DNA of 64,000 nt from Tomocerus qinae. Its lineage: Eukaryota; Arthropoda; Collembola; Entomobryomorpha; Tomoceridae. The translations under genes and the position numbers were made by a program. A model generated the notes under the pieces. That model saw nothing but the letters and a program-made list of their open reading frames with translations, did not search any database and was not told where the DNA came from. Location of the stretch: positions 31,620,001 through 31,684,000 of the forward strand of contig CM034546.1 of the NCBI GenBank assembly GCA_020055645.1. Direction: 5' to 3'. Shown here in pieces: positions 1-11,250 of the stretch. Numbering within the stretch: the stretch's first letter is position 1; each line of letters starts with the position of its first letter.

Positions 1-670
1 TACTTAAATTGGGCCCTATACTTTAAATACTTGCAAGTATTTTAAAATATTTAAATTATACTTAAATATACTTAAATCAGCTAAAATCGAAAACAGTGAA
101 ATAACATGAAGTCCTCTAATATTAGAACACACTTTTTTATCGTTCAGATACGTTTACTACTTGAAATTTTCTCGCGCTTCACGCGAATTTAAGTATTTTT
201 GTCTTTAAATTTAGTTTAATAGCCAAAATTGTCTTCCAATTTCGAAGGAAATGTATTAATAACTTATCAGCGGGGTATAAATAACAAACCTCTCTTCCTC
301 TTCCTCAGCTATGTCACTAAGCCGTTAAAGCTAAATTACTAAAAAATTCGTTAAGTCTTATTGATCAGTTTCGAAGTTGAATTTCAAAAATTTCTCGCGC
401 TTCGCGCGAATTAGTATTTTCTCTTGATTTCCTTCTTCCTATATGAAGTAATATGCAAGAATATTTATTTCAAGATACGTAATTTAATTATTTTTGCCTC
501 TTTTTCAACAAAAAACCGTAAATTTGTTAGCTGCGCTCAAATGATTGCGCCAAATAAGGCTGTATGACATTTGTAAGCATTTACCTAGACGCGCCCGAAG
601 GGCGCGGGTTGGTAAATGGCTATTGTTGGCCAGGATACTTAAATTCTTTTAAGGAAATCTGGTAACCCTG
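1..670. mobile_element. DNA transposon copy with CAGGGTTACCAG ends, truncated by window start
   Basis: The right end is CTGGTAACCCTG (659-670), the reverse complement of the left end of a full copy at 5712. Most of this copy aligns with 5735-6001 and 7085-7438, including the AT-rich start built of repeated ACTTAAAT words and the two 15-nt palindromes of the TCGCGCTTCGCGCGA type (one here is mutated, near 171-185; one at 395-409). It lacks the roughly 1.1 kb middle insert of the other copy. No transposase reading frame is visible, so it is non-autonomous. Confidence 0.75.
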
Positions 671-879
671 TATGTCTCCCATACATATGCATATACTTCC
701 ATACACATTCAAACATTAGGCTCTTTTGAACACCATACCAGGTAAGACTAAATGTCAATAATTCCGCCATACAGAATTAAGGTGTACGCCATACGACTTA
801 AAACGCACCCTAACATACTTTACCTCCCATGCCACAGTTTTCTGACCTCAAACTTTTTCTTTTTTTCTTCGAGGGAGTC

Positions 880-2758
880 TCAAATAAAAATGTCAATCTT
901 ATGAATATTGGGAAGCCCGAATTTAGAAATGTTGAGACTTCTATTTGAACAATCTATCAGAATGGTAAAATCCACTGGCCGTTGCCAACATTCACAGCGA
1001 ATTGGACACTCGTTGTATATCTGGCATCTGAAATATTCATTTGGAACCTTTTCTAAGGACTTACGCTTGAAATATATTGAAGGTGTACAGAGTGCAGTAT
1101 GGTAATGAATTTTGCAGGTATTTGAACGAAACTGTTTCAGACGCAGAGCCTGACAGTCGCAAGTCGCAATTAATTTTGGTATGGGAGTCAAAAATAATAT
1201 TCACTTCACGTTGTAGACCTGTGGAGTCTTAATCACGCAGGTGGATCATCGCATCAGCCATATCTATATGGGCAATCTGATTCCCACCCAAGTGTACCCT
1301 AATATTAGTATTTTGTGTAAACGAAAAATCCTTGGCTGAAATATGAGTTATATTGTTGTCTTTCAAATCAAGTTCAACTAAATGGTCAAGTGACATTCTC
1401 CAATCATCATAAGTCGACTCAATTCTGTTGTTTGCTAGAAGAAGCTTTTGCAGATTTAAGTTGGCTTTGAAAGGACTTTCTTTAATAATGTTTGAAACAG
1501 CAGAATGTTTGCTTTCTGACTTGAACAATATATTATTTTACGAAAGATCTAACCACGTAAGATTTGGGAGAACCGAAAATAATTCATCTTCTATCTCGTT
1601 GAAATCATTTTTTGCCATGATAAGCACTTCAAGATTGGAGACTTCAGATATATATACATGGGGAATGTTTTGAAGCATATTTCCTGACAAATTTAATTCA
1701 ATTAAATGTGTCGCTCTGAGGAAAGGCTATCAATCCTAAATTTTCGAGATGTAACAGTTTCAGATTTGGCAAGGCCAAAACAGTTTCTTCGGAAAGTGAC
1801 ATCTCGTTAGGCGGCGTTAAATACGATAATGTATTGTAACGAACTTTTAATATCTCTAAGTTCCCCAAATGTAATAATTGAGGAAACTTTTTAAACGAGA
1901 CACTCAGCAAAGACAGTTCTTTTAATTCCAATAGATTCTGAAATGTGTTTGCTTCAAGATTTTCCAAAGGGTTGTAATCAATAATAAGAACTTGAAGATT
2001 CTTAAGATTAGGTACTAAACGATTCTAACGTTAAGGAATATATTATTTCGTTTTGCTGAAGGTAAAGCCTAGTTAGTTTGTCTGGGAAACAACCATTTTC
2101 AATATCTTTTAGAGCATTGCCAGTTAGATCAATTGTAGTAAGATTTCTGTTATTATAGAATGCAATTTCTGGAACATTTTCTAAATTGTTGTATTGTAAG
2201 TAGAGGGATTCGAGTCTCTGCAGTTTTGTTAAATCTGGGAACGTTGTTAGTAGTCTATTCCCGGATAGAGTGAGATTAACCAGGTTTGGCATTTCATTGA
2301 AAAATATTGTGGCACAGAAACTAGCTTAATCCTTCCCAGAATGCCGAATTTCACTATTTCTGACCCAATTATGTTTAACTGTTTGAATAACGAGACGTCT
2401 TCACCTTGGAAATCATCATAGAAACAGTCAGATAATTCCAATTCTTTTACTCGAAAACTATACTTTCCCAAATCAACACCTTGAATAAATTCCCAGCCGA
2501 ATTTTTCTTCCACACTTTCACAGTCAAGAAATAGTGACGCACTATTGTTATGTCCTTCAAAAGGTTTAATACGTAGACGAATAAATCCTCTAATAATTTT
2601 TGGACATTGTATTTTCAATTAGAATTTATCTCGTTTACAAGTGCAGTGCAACCTGAGGATTTGACAAAATCGCAGTCCAAATCAATTCCAATTCCTACGC
2701 ACAAATTAACTTTTGTTGCAATGATTACAAAAAGAAGCAAATGGTTTAGCCCCAACAT
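880..2758 (-). pseudogene. Decayed Toll-like LRR ectodomain (paralogue of 32877-35183)
   Basis: Five overlapping minus-strand frames together align with the intact Toll-type ectodomain exon at 32877-35183. A signal peptide begins at an ATG at 2758-2756 (MLGLNHLLLF...). LRRs follow in separate frames at 2618-2247, 2292-2008, 1967-1698 and 1528-1229. The cysteine cluster and second LRRNT (CDCQAL, then CPIRCECWQRPVDF) lie at 1191-880. The frames are joined by frameshifts and stops, and the copy ends in a stop at 880 just after the motif FGLPNI. The second LRR block, second LRRCT and TM segment are therefore missing. About 450 bp upstream (2759-3230) still resembles the flank of the intact gene (35184-35620), so the duplication included promoter DNA. 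No kinase exons lie downstream inside the window; position 1-670 is transposon. Confidence 0.85.
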
Positions 2759-3590
2759 TTTAAATTCCAGCTAAAATAAATAGCTATATTTAATTGCTAT
2801 TGACCACCACTAATAATTAAAAGGATTGTCTTGTTCACTCTGTATGTTTTTACGTAAGTTGGTTGATACGTTGGTAGAAGGTAATAACTGCGAAGCGAAC
2901 TTTAAGACATAATGAAAAATATAATAATGTATCAAGTTTGAATTATGTTGACATTATTATGTATTAAGTTGATACTTTCCTGCTTTGTGTGGTTGTTGTT
3001 TTACGATTAAGGAATTCCAGGAATAGCGTGGTTCATAAAATTATTGTTTGTTTCAACTCAGTGAACTCACTTGTTAGTTAATTTTTTTAATGTGGTTATC
3101 GGGTGCGTTGTAAAGTTGCAACTTTTGGACTAAACTCTCTCATGAAACTATTTTTTAAGTTTTAAAAAATTGTTGCGTCTTTTAACTTTAGACAATGAAA
3201 ATATTTACGCAAATGTTTTGCAGATACTATGGGGATTCTCCAAGAAAACCGGCATAGCCTATACCGAACTTAGTTAGCTAGAAAATGGATTTAAAGCCAA
3301 TACTTTCGTTTTAACCTTTCAGTAATTCTTCCAACCCAATCGTACTAGAAAATATGAAACCACGCAAAACGGGCAGAACTGATTATTACTTAACCGGGTA
3401 GAGGGAGATTTGTAAATCACATATTCTAAATTCCCTCGGTCGCCCTTAGAGGTAATTAATGCGTAGAATTCAAATATGAAATCCATTTAACCGCCTTAAA
3501 ACCACCCCTGGGGGTCTAGTGGTCAACCATAGAGTCCTAGAGTCCCGTCTACCATTTACTCAAGCAATTATTAAGAAATTCATTTAATTT
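2759..3590. other. Upstream flank of the Toll-like pseudogene; no gene seen
   Basis: The part to about 3230 is diverged from the 5' flank of the intact Toll-RTK gene (shared words include a run near AACTTTAAGA and GAATTCCA(A/G)GAAT). The remainder is AT-rich with no supported reading frame on either strand. Confidence 0.5.
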
Positions 3591-3599
3591 GTATAGTTT

Positions 3600-4490
3600 A
3601 GATATTTTGATAGCTAAATGATTCTGGTAAATAATAAAAATTGTGCTTATTTGAAGCTTCTATAGACCTTAGCCTAGCCTAAGAAAAGCAAAGGACATGA
3701 AATTATTAGGCCCCATTTGGTTGAATAACTAATGTACGAATGTACTTCGAGAATATTCATTTGCGTGTTATTATAAGAACTGTAAAGTCACATTTATACA
3801 TTACTAGCCGGTCACAGGTCCTAGGTCCTGTTATAAATAAAGCTAGTGTGTATTCCGGGGGCAATAATGAGACGAAAGTATTTCAGATGCATAACTTTTT
3901 CTAATTGAACTTTTCATGGTTTCTAATTTGGTGAGTCCGCGTCGGAGGTAAAGATTTTTTAAATTGATAGGTATAGGGACTTTTGTTTTAGAAAACTGTC
4001 TCTGTATCTCCGGACAGGCAGGAGGTACTTGGTAAGTCATAATTTCAACAATGTGAATGGCCAAATTTTAAATTTTCCCGAACATGAGATAATAGGAACT
4101 TTAAGCGAACCAAAAGCTGGAAATATTTGCATACAGAATGCATGGACTGCTTTGTTATGAAATAGACTTGCTGGGATGTACCACATTTAAATAACGTTTA
4201 AGATTGGGTTCTGCTTAGCTGCGTTATCAGAGCGGCAAATTAACCCACGATGATATAAACAACCAAACGTACGGAATTTTTCACTGTGCAACTCGAACAA
4301 CACGATTATACTATAGAGTGAGTCCTTAGCTAAAGTTTTTTCGTCCCATCGTCCTCGTAATTTTTTGTTTGCATTAGTCATGCTCTAAGCCACACTGCCA
4401 GACAGAATCGGGAAAATATTATTAAGTCGAAATCCCAATTGTATAATTTTATATAGACGACGACGGAATAAAAGTGAGCATATCTAATAC
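3600..4490. repeat. Copy A of the IR-flank repeat unit, interrupted by a Helitron-like element
   Basis: The words TTGAATAACTAATGTACGAAT, the AATATTCATTTGCGTGTTATT block and GACGACGACGGAATAAA recur in order at 4500-5040, 9287-10020, 19430-20480, 23350-23960 and 24040-25640. Here the unit is split by the element at about 3801-4323: sequence on its left (CACATTTATACA) and right (CTTAGCTAAAG) is contiguous in the other copies. Confidence 0.65.
3801..4323 (-). mobile_element. Helitron-like non-autonomous element
   Basis: On the minus strand the element ends with a hairpin followed by GACCGGCTAG, and it starts near CTCACTCTATAGTATAATC. The 3' end is shared with copies ending at about 15627 and 25350 and with the minus-strand copy at 43871; the body matches 43871-44350 over most of its length. 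TC-rich start, 3' hairpin, CTAG end and no inverted termini are the Helitron signature. No Rep/helicase frame is present. Confidence 0.65.
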
Positions 4491-4494
4491 CCAA

Positions 4495-5080
4495 TATCAT
4501 ATATTCACTACCTATATGGCGCCGTTTGGTTGAATAACTAATGAATGTAATGGATTAATCGTGGATATTCTCTTGTGTTATTCTAATATTCTAAATCACA
4601 TTTTATAATATTCACTTAACTAAAGTTTCCTTGTCCCCTCGCTCCTAATATTCTATTCGTTTGAACTAGCTGGCTTAGTCCTTGAGACACTTTCGAGAAT
4701 CGTGTCTGCCTTTCTTTGAATTAGTCATGGTCTATTATCTAAAGAGAATAAGGTCTATCTGCCAGACAGAAGAAGGAAAATATTAAGTTAAAAGCGCAAT
4801 TGTTATAAAAAGAGAACTTTTGGAATCTGCAGGTTGTCTGAAGATGAGAAGAAATAAGCGGAAAGAAATTATAAAATTTTTCGCTTAGCTTGAAGCTAAT
4901 CTAATGTGAATATTAAACGAATAGGTCTTTCCTTTTCATACGAATGAATACCAAATCGGGCGCCCTAGTTGTCGAAACAGACCAATTCTAAACACAATTC
5001 TTAGTCTTAATATAGGCACACCATAGAGCGCATAAAAATTTGTTTTGCTGTAACAGCTTGCGGGCTATAAGATTTTATCA
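4495..5080 (-). pseudogene. Copy B of IR-flank repeat with relic of an IR first exon
   Basis: On the minus strand, about 4905-4790 reads as a signal-peptide-like stretch followed by FSFYNNCAFNLI, matching the mature N-terminus of the IR-like channel (NLSFYKNCDFNLI). No start codon survives. Further upstream (minus sense) lies a conserved block near 5018-5040 that reads CACCATAGAGCGCATAAAA on the plus strand; it is also present at 9990 and 25610 and is probably part of the old promoter. Confidence 0.55.
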
Positions 5081-5148
5081 GGGCATAGAAAAGGTTGCCT
5101 TTCTGCAGCTTTTGTCCGTTTTCTATATCATTCGCTACATGGTAAAGG

Positions 5149-5600
5149 CAGTGGCGGCTCTAGGATTTGCGAGGCCCTGGGCAAAATGTTCTCGCGAGGC
5201 CCTATAATAAAAACTCATAAATATGGAGTTACTAAATCAAGGTAATAGGAAAGCCTTTGCTCCGTGTCCAACCTGCTAACCCTTTATAGCGTTTTGATAA
5301 AATGACAAAAAAGTCTATTTTTGGCAACAAAATAAAATAAAATGTCTATGTCTGTTCCAAAATTAGAAATAAATAGGGCGACGGCAAGCACGTATCCAGG
5401 AATTTGGCCTATTGGGGTGCAGACAAAAATATATTATATAATAAAAGGATGGCATATTCGCGCGAAGCGCGAAAGTTTTTTGGATTTTTAACCTTTTTTG
5501 ACAAAAAAATCGTCTTTTATGGAACTTAGGGAGGCCCTGCCCCCTCTCTGGAAACGTGCTTAGGCGACGGAACTAAGAAAGTCATCATTGATTAAGTTGA
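5149..5600. repeat. Older repeat beginning GGCGGCTCTAGG, hosting a MITE
   Basis: The sequence from about 5150 has the appearance of a degraded DNA-transposon copy (a start near CAGTGGCGGCTCTAGG and repeated GAGGCCCT words). It is interrupted by the 178-bp MITE at 5385-5562. No reading frame is supported. Confidence 0.4.
5385..5562. mobile_element. hAT-like MITE with 8-bp target duplication
   Basis: The ends CAAGCACGTATCCAG and CTGGAAACGTGCTTA are near-perfect inverted repeats. The element is flanked on both sides by GGCGACGG (5377-5384 and 5563-5570), an 8-bp duplication typical of hAT insertion. It carries the palindrome TCGCGCGAAGCGCGA at 5458-5472. Related copies lie at about 26128-26302 and 44425-44610. 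Confidence 0.8.
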
Positions 5601-5711
5601 AAATTCAAACAACTATATGTTTTGTGCCTATCAGCTAATTAAGATTATTTCATTTTTGGCTTTTCAAAATCAATTTTAGCCAGCTTAAATGGAACTCGCA
5701 AGTGATGCAAT

Positions 5712-7438
5712 CAGGGTTACCAGGTATACTTAAATGGCAAGTATTATACTTAAATTGGACCCTATACTTAAAATACTTGTAAGTATTTTAAAATACTTAA
5801 ATTGTACTTAAATATACTTAAATCAACTAAAAACGAAAACAGTGAAATGACTTAATGTCCTTTAATATTAGAACACACTTTGTTATCGTTCAGATACGTT
5901 TACTACTAGAAATTTTCTCGCGCTTCGCGCGAATTTAAGTATTTTTGTCTTTAAATCCAGTTTAATAGTCAAAATTGCCATCCAATTTTGAAAGAAATTT
6001 ATCTATCTAATAAAAACTTAAGGAAGAAGTTTGCATTTGGGTGATGTCCCTAAAATGAGCAATGCGCAAGTCCGTATATATATGCTATGCTTTTCTAACA
6101 TCAGGTACCAAAATGCAACTTCTGTGTTAAGATATGGTGTGTGATTATTTCAAAACTAACAACATCTTTGATTTTGATTGTGATTTGTGTTTGTAGTAGA
6201 TATATGTTGTATTGCTTTTCGGGTATTGATTGTTTGTTCATCTGTGAAGGTAAGTATCTTTCTTAACTTCAAAATTGTCGACCTGGATTGTTTTGCGAAA
6301 CTTGCCAAAGTAAAAAATTGCGAAACTGAATTTAAGCAGCAGGACTAATGCTGTTCAGAAGCAGTTTCTCTTGAAAATATGTACCAAAAAATTGACTTTA
6401 ATATTAAATATCTCAGAAAGTAATGGGACCTTTTAAATAAAACTTGGCAAGTATACTTGGGTAAATATGGGGGACCTTTAGTTTCAATAAGAATCAATTA
6501 CTACCAGAGGGTGCGGAGATAGCCCCATACAGGGGTTACGAGCCCCCAAAACATTTGACTGGCTTAAAATGATTTGATAACATTTTTACATACCCTTCGA
6601 CAGACTCAATGGATTTCAGCATTTTGAAAATTTATAGCGCCATTTTAAAATTCAGGACAGTGTGCTATGCCATAAGCATAGTAAGCTACTAAAGCAAATA
6701 TCAATGATTTTTTGGGATTGTTTTTATTACTGGGATGGGTTGCCTGCTGAATTTCTCTTGAGTGCTAGGTTCGCCCCTTTGCTGGGTTCACTAGTATTAT
6801 AATAAGCTCATTAATATGTTAGTTGTGTAAGTAAACGTCAATAACACAATAAAGCATTTACGGAAAGTCTGAATTGAACCAATTTTATTTATTGTGGGTT
6901 TTCATACAGTATCCTGTGTATAATGTTGAATGATTAACATCAAACCTATATTACCTTCTCTCATGGTATTACCATCTCTTACACTATACCAAATTGCCAA
7001 AAAACCATTTCCGTAGTACAGTGACAAATATGGTCCTAAATAAGTATATACGCATGGCTTTCCATGGGTTTATCAATTTAAGGTTCTAGTTAATAACTAA
7101 ACCGTTAAAGCTAAATACTCAAAATTAGTTAAGTCCTTATTGATCAGTTTTGAAGTTGAATTTCAAAAATTTCTCGCGCTTCGCGCGAATTGGTATTTTC
7201 TCTTGGTTTCCTCCTTTATATATAAAGTAATATGCAATAATATTTATTTCAAGATACGTAATTTACTTATTTTTACTTCTTGTTCAACAAAGAAACCTAA
7301 ATTTGTTAGCTGCGCTCATATGATTGCGCCATATGACATTTGTAAGCATTTGTAAGACGCGCCCGAAGGGCGCGGTTAGGTAAATGGCTATTGCTAGCCA
7401 GGATACTTAAATTCGTTGAAGAAAATCTGGTAACCCTG
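5712..7438. mobile_element. DNA transposon with CAGGGTTACCAG inverted ends, inserted in the IR-like gene
   Basis: The termini CAGGGTTACCAG (5712-5723) and CTGGTAACCCTG (7427-7438) are perfect 12-bp inverted repeats. The end portions match the partial copy at 1-670. The middle (about 6002-7085) is extra and may include a further insertion: from 6002 (TCTATCTAATAAAAAC) to 6794 (CTAG) it starts and stops like a Helitron between an A and a T. Flanking bases (GATGCAAT and GCCGCTGC) are not a target duplication, so the left flank may have been rearranged. No transposase is seen. The right end lies inside the coding sequence of the neighbouring channel gene. Confidence 0.8.
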
Positions 7439-9013
7439 GCCGCTGCCCAAGAAAACATAACCGGTTGGTTGAGTGGCTGCCATGTGTTTGGTCGTCATAC
7501 AATGTCCACCAGTTGAAAATTTTTTGGGTATTCTGGGAACCATATACTGTCCATAATTTTTGTCGCAGATAAAAAAAAGTTTCAATAAATGGTTAGACAC
7601 CATCTTATCAACGGCTTCGTGAAGTTTAGTTGGCTTCTCTATTTCCGTGTCATAAATATAAACACCTGAATTCATCTTTTCCAATATTCCATATTTTTCA
7701 AAAATCAGAGTTTTATTACCATCTTTATTAGTTAGCTTGTCTTTAACCCACAAAAATTTGTAATCATTTTCAATTAGTTCTTTGAAGTCTTTAAATATTA
7801 TCCTGTCTGCGGGTGCAATGATTTCGCTAGTTATCCAAGTTGCATAAAGAGTAGTGATTGCAAATCCCGTGGTTGCTATGAACACGAACAGACTTCTTTT
7901 TCCATTATAAACAATTCCCTGGTCTAAAAGAACAGCTGCCAAGGAGATCAAAATCCATTCTAGTTTATTAGCTGGGGAGGAATTCGTCGATCCGAGAGAT
8001 AAAACTAAAAATGAAAGTGGAAAAAGAGAGAAGATGAGGAGCCAGCAATGATCATCAAAAGTATTCTGAATCAACACTGACAGAGACACAGAATGGAAAT
8101 TCGTAGATAACTCGCAGTAGTAGGGAATATCCTCCGAAAAATATTCAATCAGGGACGTTATATATAAATTGTGACTGTAGAGATTTTCAGTTGTAGTCAA
8201 CATGTAAATTCCTCCATATTTTATGTTCGACAAAGTATATTTTAAATGTCGTGCATAAATTGTTGTGAAATTTAATGCATCAGCCATTGTTTCCATTGCT
8301 CTGTATGGACCGAGACAATATGCTTTTCCCAAATATTTAATCATGGAATAAACAGAATACTTGCACTTATGCCACGAAGTAGCGTAGTTGAAAGGGAAAC
8401 TAAACTCAGCCCCTGGAATTGTGATGCCATGCATATGTCCATTCAGTGAGTACCAAACTCTTTCCCAAACGTCATCCTCGACTTCTATGTCTGCAGAGAA
8501 TCTTCTTTGTTTGTATAGATGTCCAGTCATCACCGAATAGTGAGTAGCGTTATCCACCAGCACCATAAATAGCGGAGTAGACAATTCAAACCTGAGATTT
8601 AGTTGCCATTTTCGATCCTGGGTATCCACATTTCTCTTATCTTGGACAACTATGAAAGTTGAAGACAGACGGTTAACTGGCTCTCCAAAAATATCCAATA
8701 TCAAATATGGACGCCAGATGTCTGGCTCCATAAGGATATTGACACTGCAAACAGTTTTGGACGGATGTATATAAAAATTCTTTTTATATCGAATGAATTT
8801 GAATGGTTTTTCTTTTGAGAAGGCAAGTATCGTCCAAGGCTGGGCATTTTGATTTGACAGCAGAAAATTCGTTGTCCAGACAGAATTTTTATATACAATC
8901 AGATTGAAATCGCAATTTTTGTAAAATGATAAATTTGGAATGCCGTTGGTTGTTTGAAGAATAGATAACTTCAAAAGAAAACAAAGTATATTGCTGAATA
9001 TTTTGAGATTCAT
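7394..9013 (-). pseudogene. IR-like (divergent ionotropic receptor) channel, C-terminus cut off by a transposon
   Basis: A single-exon minus-strand frame. An upstream in-frame ATG exists at 9058, but the ATG at 9013 starts a good signal peptide and the upstream one is not kept in the paralogue, so I prefer 9013. Counting from 9058, the frame has an extracellular ligand-binding-like region, M1 at about residues 338-356 (CWLLIFSLFPLSF), a re-entrant pore region around 365-383 and M3 at about 388-413 (FAITTLYATWITSEI), followed by the S2 lobe. This is the layout of iGluR-derived ionotropic receptors used in arthropod chemosensing. At plus-strand position 7438/7439 the gene runs into the transposon end. 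The last dozen or so codons come from the transposon and a stop follows at 7394. The rest of S2 and M4, present in the paralogue at 21075, are lost. The frame is otherwise open, so the loss may be recent. Confidence 0.8.
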
Positions 9014-9059
9014 ATTAGATTTGAGTGTCCGATAATGATGGAGATAAAGGTGAAACATT

Positions 9060-9290
9060 AATGCTTAAACTATTCTCCTGTGCCAAATGGGTTTTTCCTG
9101 CCCTGAGGAAAGATACAATTGCAAAAATGATTTTCTGGAACTTTCATCGTAAATAATTTACTTTATAATTTAGTCACAAATATTATTTTCTATCGTTTCT
9201 TCTATAGAAATAGTTAAATACTGAATAGGAAATTAAAAAACAGATCTTTCCAAAATATTTTTTTTATTTTCAGATATATTATGTATTTGC
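9060..9290. promoter_or_regulatory. 5' flank of the first IR-like gene
   Basis: About 230 bp similar to the flank of the second IR copy (23040-23340), including a shared run near TTTTCTATAGAAATAGTCAA. No individual promoter element can be assigned. Confidence 0.35.
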
Positions 9291-10080
9291 AGTTTAGACC
9301 GTATAACTTCATATGGACGACGACGGAATAAAACTGAGCATATCTAATATCCAATAGTCAAGTCCACTATGTTCCCAGAAGGTTCTGGTATGATAATGAT
9401 AAAAAGTGTGCTTATTAGAGTAGTAGTTTCTTTATACACATATATTTGGTTGAATAACTAATGTACGAATCTACTTAGAGAATATTCATTTGCGTGTTAT
9501 TCTATAAGAAGTATATTAGTCACTAAAGTTACTAAAGTTAGCTAGTTACTAAAGTAGTCACATTTATAGATATTCACAAGCTCGTCCCCTCGCTCCAATA
9601 TTATGTTTGTTTGAACTATAGTTGCTATAATTCTCGAGAAATTTTGGTCATTCGTGTCGGTCTTTGTTTGTATTAGTCATTTGTACTCTATTGTCTAAGA
9701 GAAAGCCCATCTGACATAGACAGAATAAAGCAGATATGATTAAGTTGAAATCGTAATTTTTATAAAAAGAGAACTTTTGGAATCTGTAGGTTGTACCAAT
9801 ATGAAAACAAATCAGCACAAAGAAATTATAAATATTTGAAAATCCATTTTTCACTTGCTAATGTTATGTGAATATGAAAGGAATAAATAATTTAATCCGT
9901 TTTTTCTTTTCATACAAATGAATACCCAACTCGGGCGCCCTAATTGTCTACAGAGATCAATTCAAAACATACGCATCTTATATAGGCACACCATAGAGCG
10001 CATAAAAAGTTCTTTTTAACTGCATATTGGATGCGGGCTATATTCTTTAGAACTCCATAATTCCATTAGATAAACTCCAT
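9287..10080 (-). pseudogene. Copy C of IR-flank repeat with the best-preserved IR first-exon relic
   Basis: A minus-strand frame from an ATG at 9854 reads a signal peptide (MKNGFSNIYNFFVLICF) and then FSFYKNYDFNLI, which matches the N-terminus of the adjacent IR-like gene. The frame then leaves homology and stops at 9648. Its putative upstream region contains TATATAAG on the minus strand near 9977 and the conserved block at 9990-10010. It looks like the 5' end of a further IR gene whose body was lost. Confidence 0.6.
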
Positions 10081-10309
10081 TAGAATTTTAATTTTGGCAT
10101 TCACTGCGTTCGATTCAAGAACGAATTCAAAACCGCGCTTTTCAGTTCGATAGCTTATAGTGAGTTAGAAACGGTGACAGTATGACGTACGCCATTTAAT
10201 TGTTTTCAACCATACTGCTAACCAGTAGTTTTTGATAGCGAGACAAAAATTACTTTCACGGTATTTATTTTCCACATGCGGTCAAATTATAGATTAAACA
10301 TGCAAAGAA

Positions 10310-11250
10310 TAACTCCGTCACGCTAATATCCTATATAATTTTTGGAACGATACATATAAAAGTATTTTTCTCTGGGTATTCTTTGCACGTAATCATTAAT
10401 CACACTTTACTTGCGAAACGATATAAACAGAGTTCAGTTTTAGCCGGCTAAAACTACATTTGCCCACCCACCCGGGTAAAAGGGGCAAAGTGGGTAATGG
10501 GCAAAAGGGGCAAAAGTACCTAATATTCAAAATTTTGCGCCAACTTTTACATCCTTTAGTGTATCTATTAGCCCCATTTTGACTTTTGCCCACTTTTGCC
10601 CCTTTTGCCCACTAGCCACCTATCAATTTACCCGCCCACTAGCCACTTTTGCCCCCTAGCCACCTAGCCACTACCCACTGGCTAGTTGAACTCTGGATAT
10701 AAATACATTATATATATTTTCCAAATCAAACGTCCATGAGCCGGGGAATGGATGGTTTTTCCCCAAATTTGTGTTGGTGATGGTAGTCGTATCTCAGAAT
10801 GGATGTACATAATATTCCTAATGATCTAACCGATCATACCGATAACCTATCAGAAACCGAGAAAATGAATGTTGGAGGGCCAACTACTGACATATATACA
10901 TGTATACTACTTCACCATCCTTATATAGGGCAAGTAGTTAAAGTATATAACTCCCACTCCCCTTTTATGGAATGTGGATATATTTATGGTTTTTCTAGTA
11001 GGGTGGTTAAGGTGGGGAAAAATACATATAAGTAAGTACATAATACCATTATACATAATATCATTATCTCTCAATACAATTTTCAACGTTAGACATATTT
11101 ACTGCAAATGGTACAGTCACATAGGAAAAGTTTGGACACGTTGTATACGTATTTATACGGTAGATGTATATATTATGTCCATGCATGGTCATGGAATGCC
11201 TATATACTTAGCGATGAATAAAGTCGTCTACATTATGTTCAACGTTATTT
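10310..11250. repeat. Segmental duplicate of 25910-26830
   Basis: Words in the same order link the two segments: TATTTTTCTCTGGGTATTCTTTGCACGTAATC, CATGAGCCG...GG.TGATGG.AGTCGTAT, GGATATATTTATG, TAAGTACATAATAC and GTAGATGTATATATTATG. The copies differ by insertions, notably the GGGGCAAA-rich block here. Each segment lies upstream of one of the two IR-like copies, so the duplicated unit comprises gene plus several kb of flank. Confidence 0.65.
10440..10690. repeat. GGGGCAAAA / TTTTGCCCC low-complexity inverted repeat
   Basis: The left side is rich in GGGCAAAAGGGG and the right side in CCCCTTTTGCCC and CTAGCCACC, so the block can fold on itself. It is absent from the homologous segment at 25910-26830, so it arose or inserted after the duplication. 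Confidence 0.6.

Noticed and set aside
3843..4381. Two minus-strand frames of 64-73 codons
   Set aside because: They lie in or across the end of a Helitron-like element and are not conserved as frames in the copy at 43871-44350.
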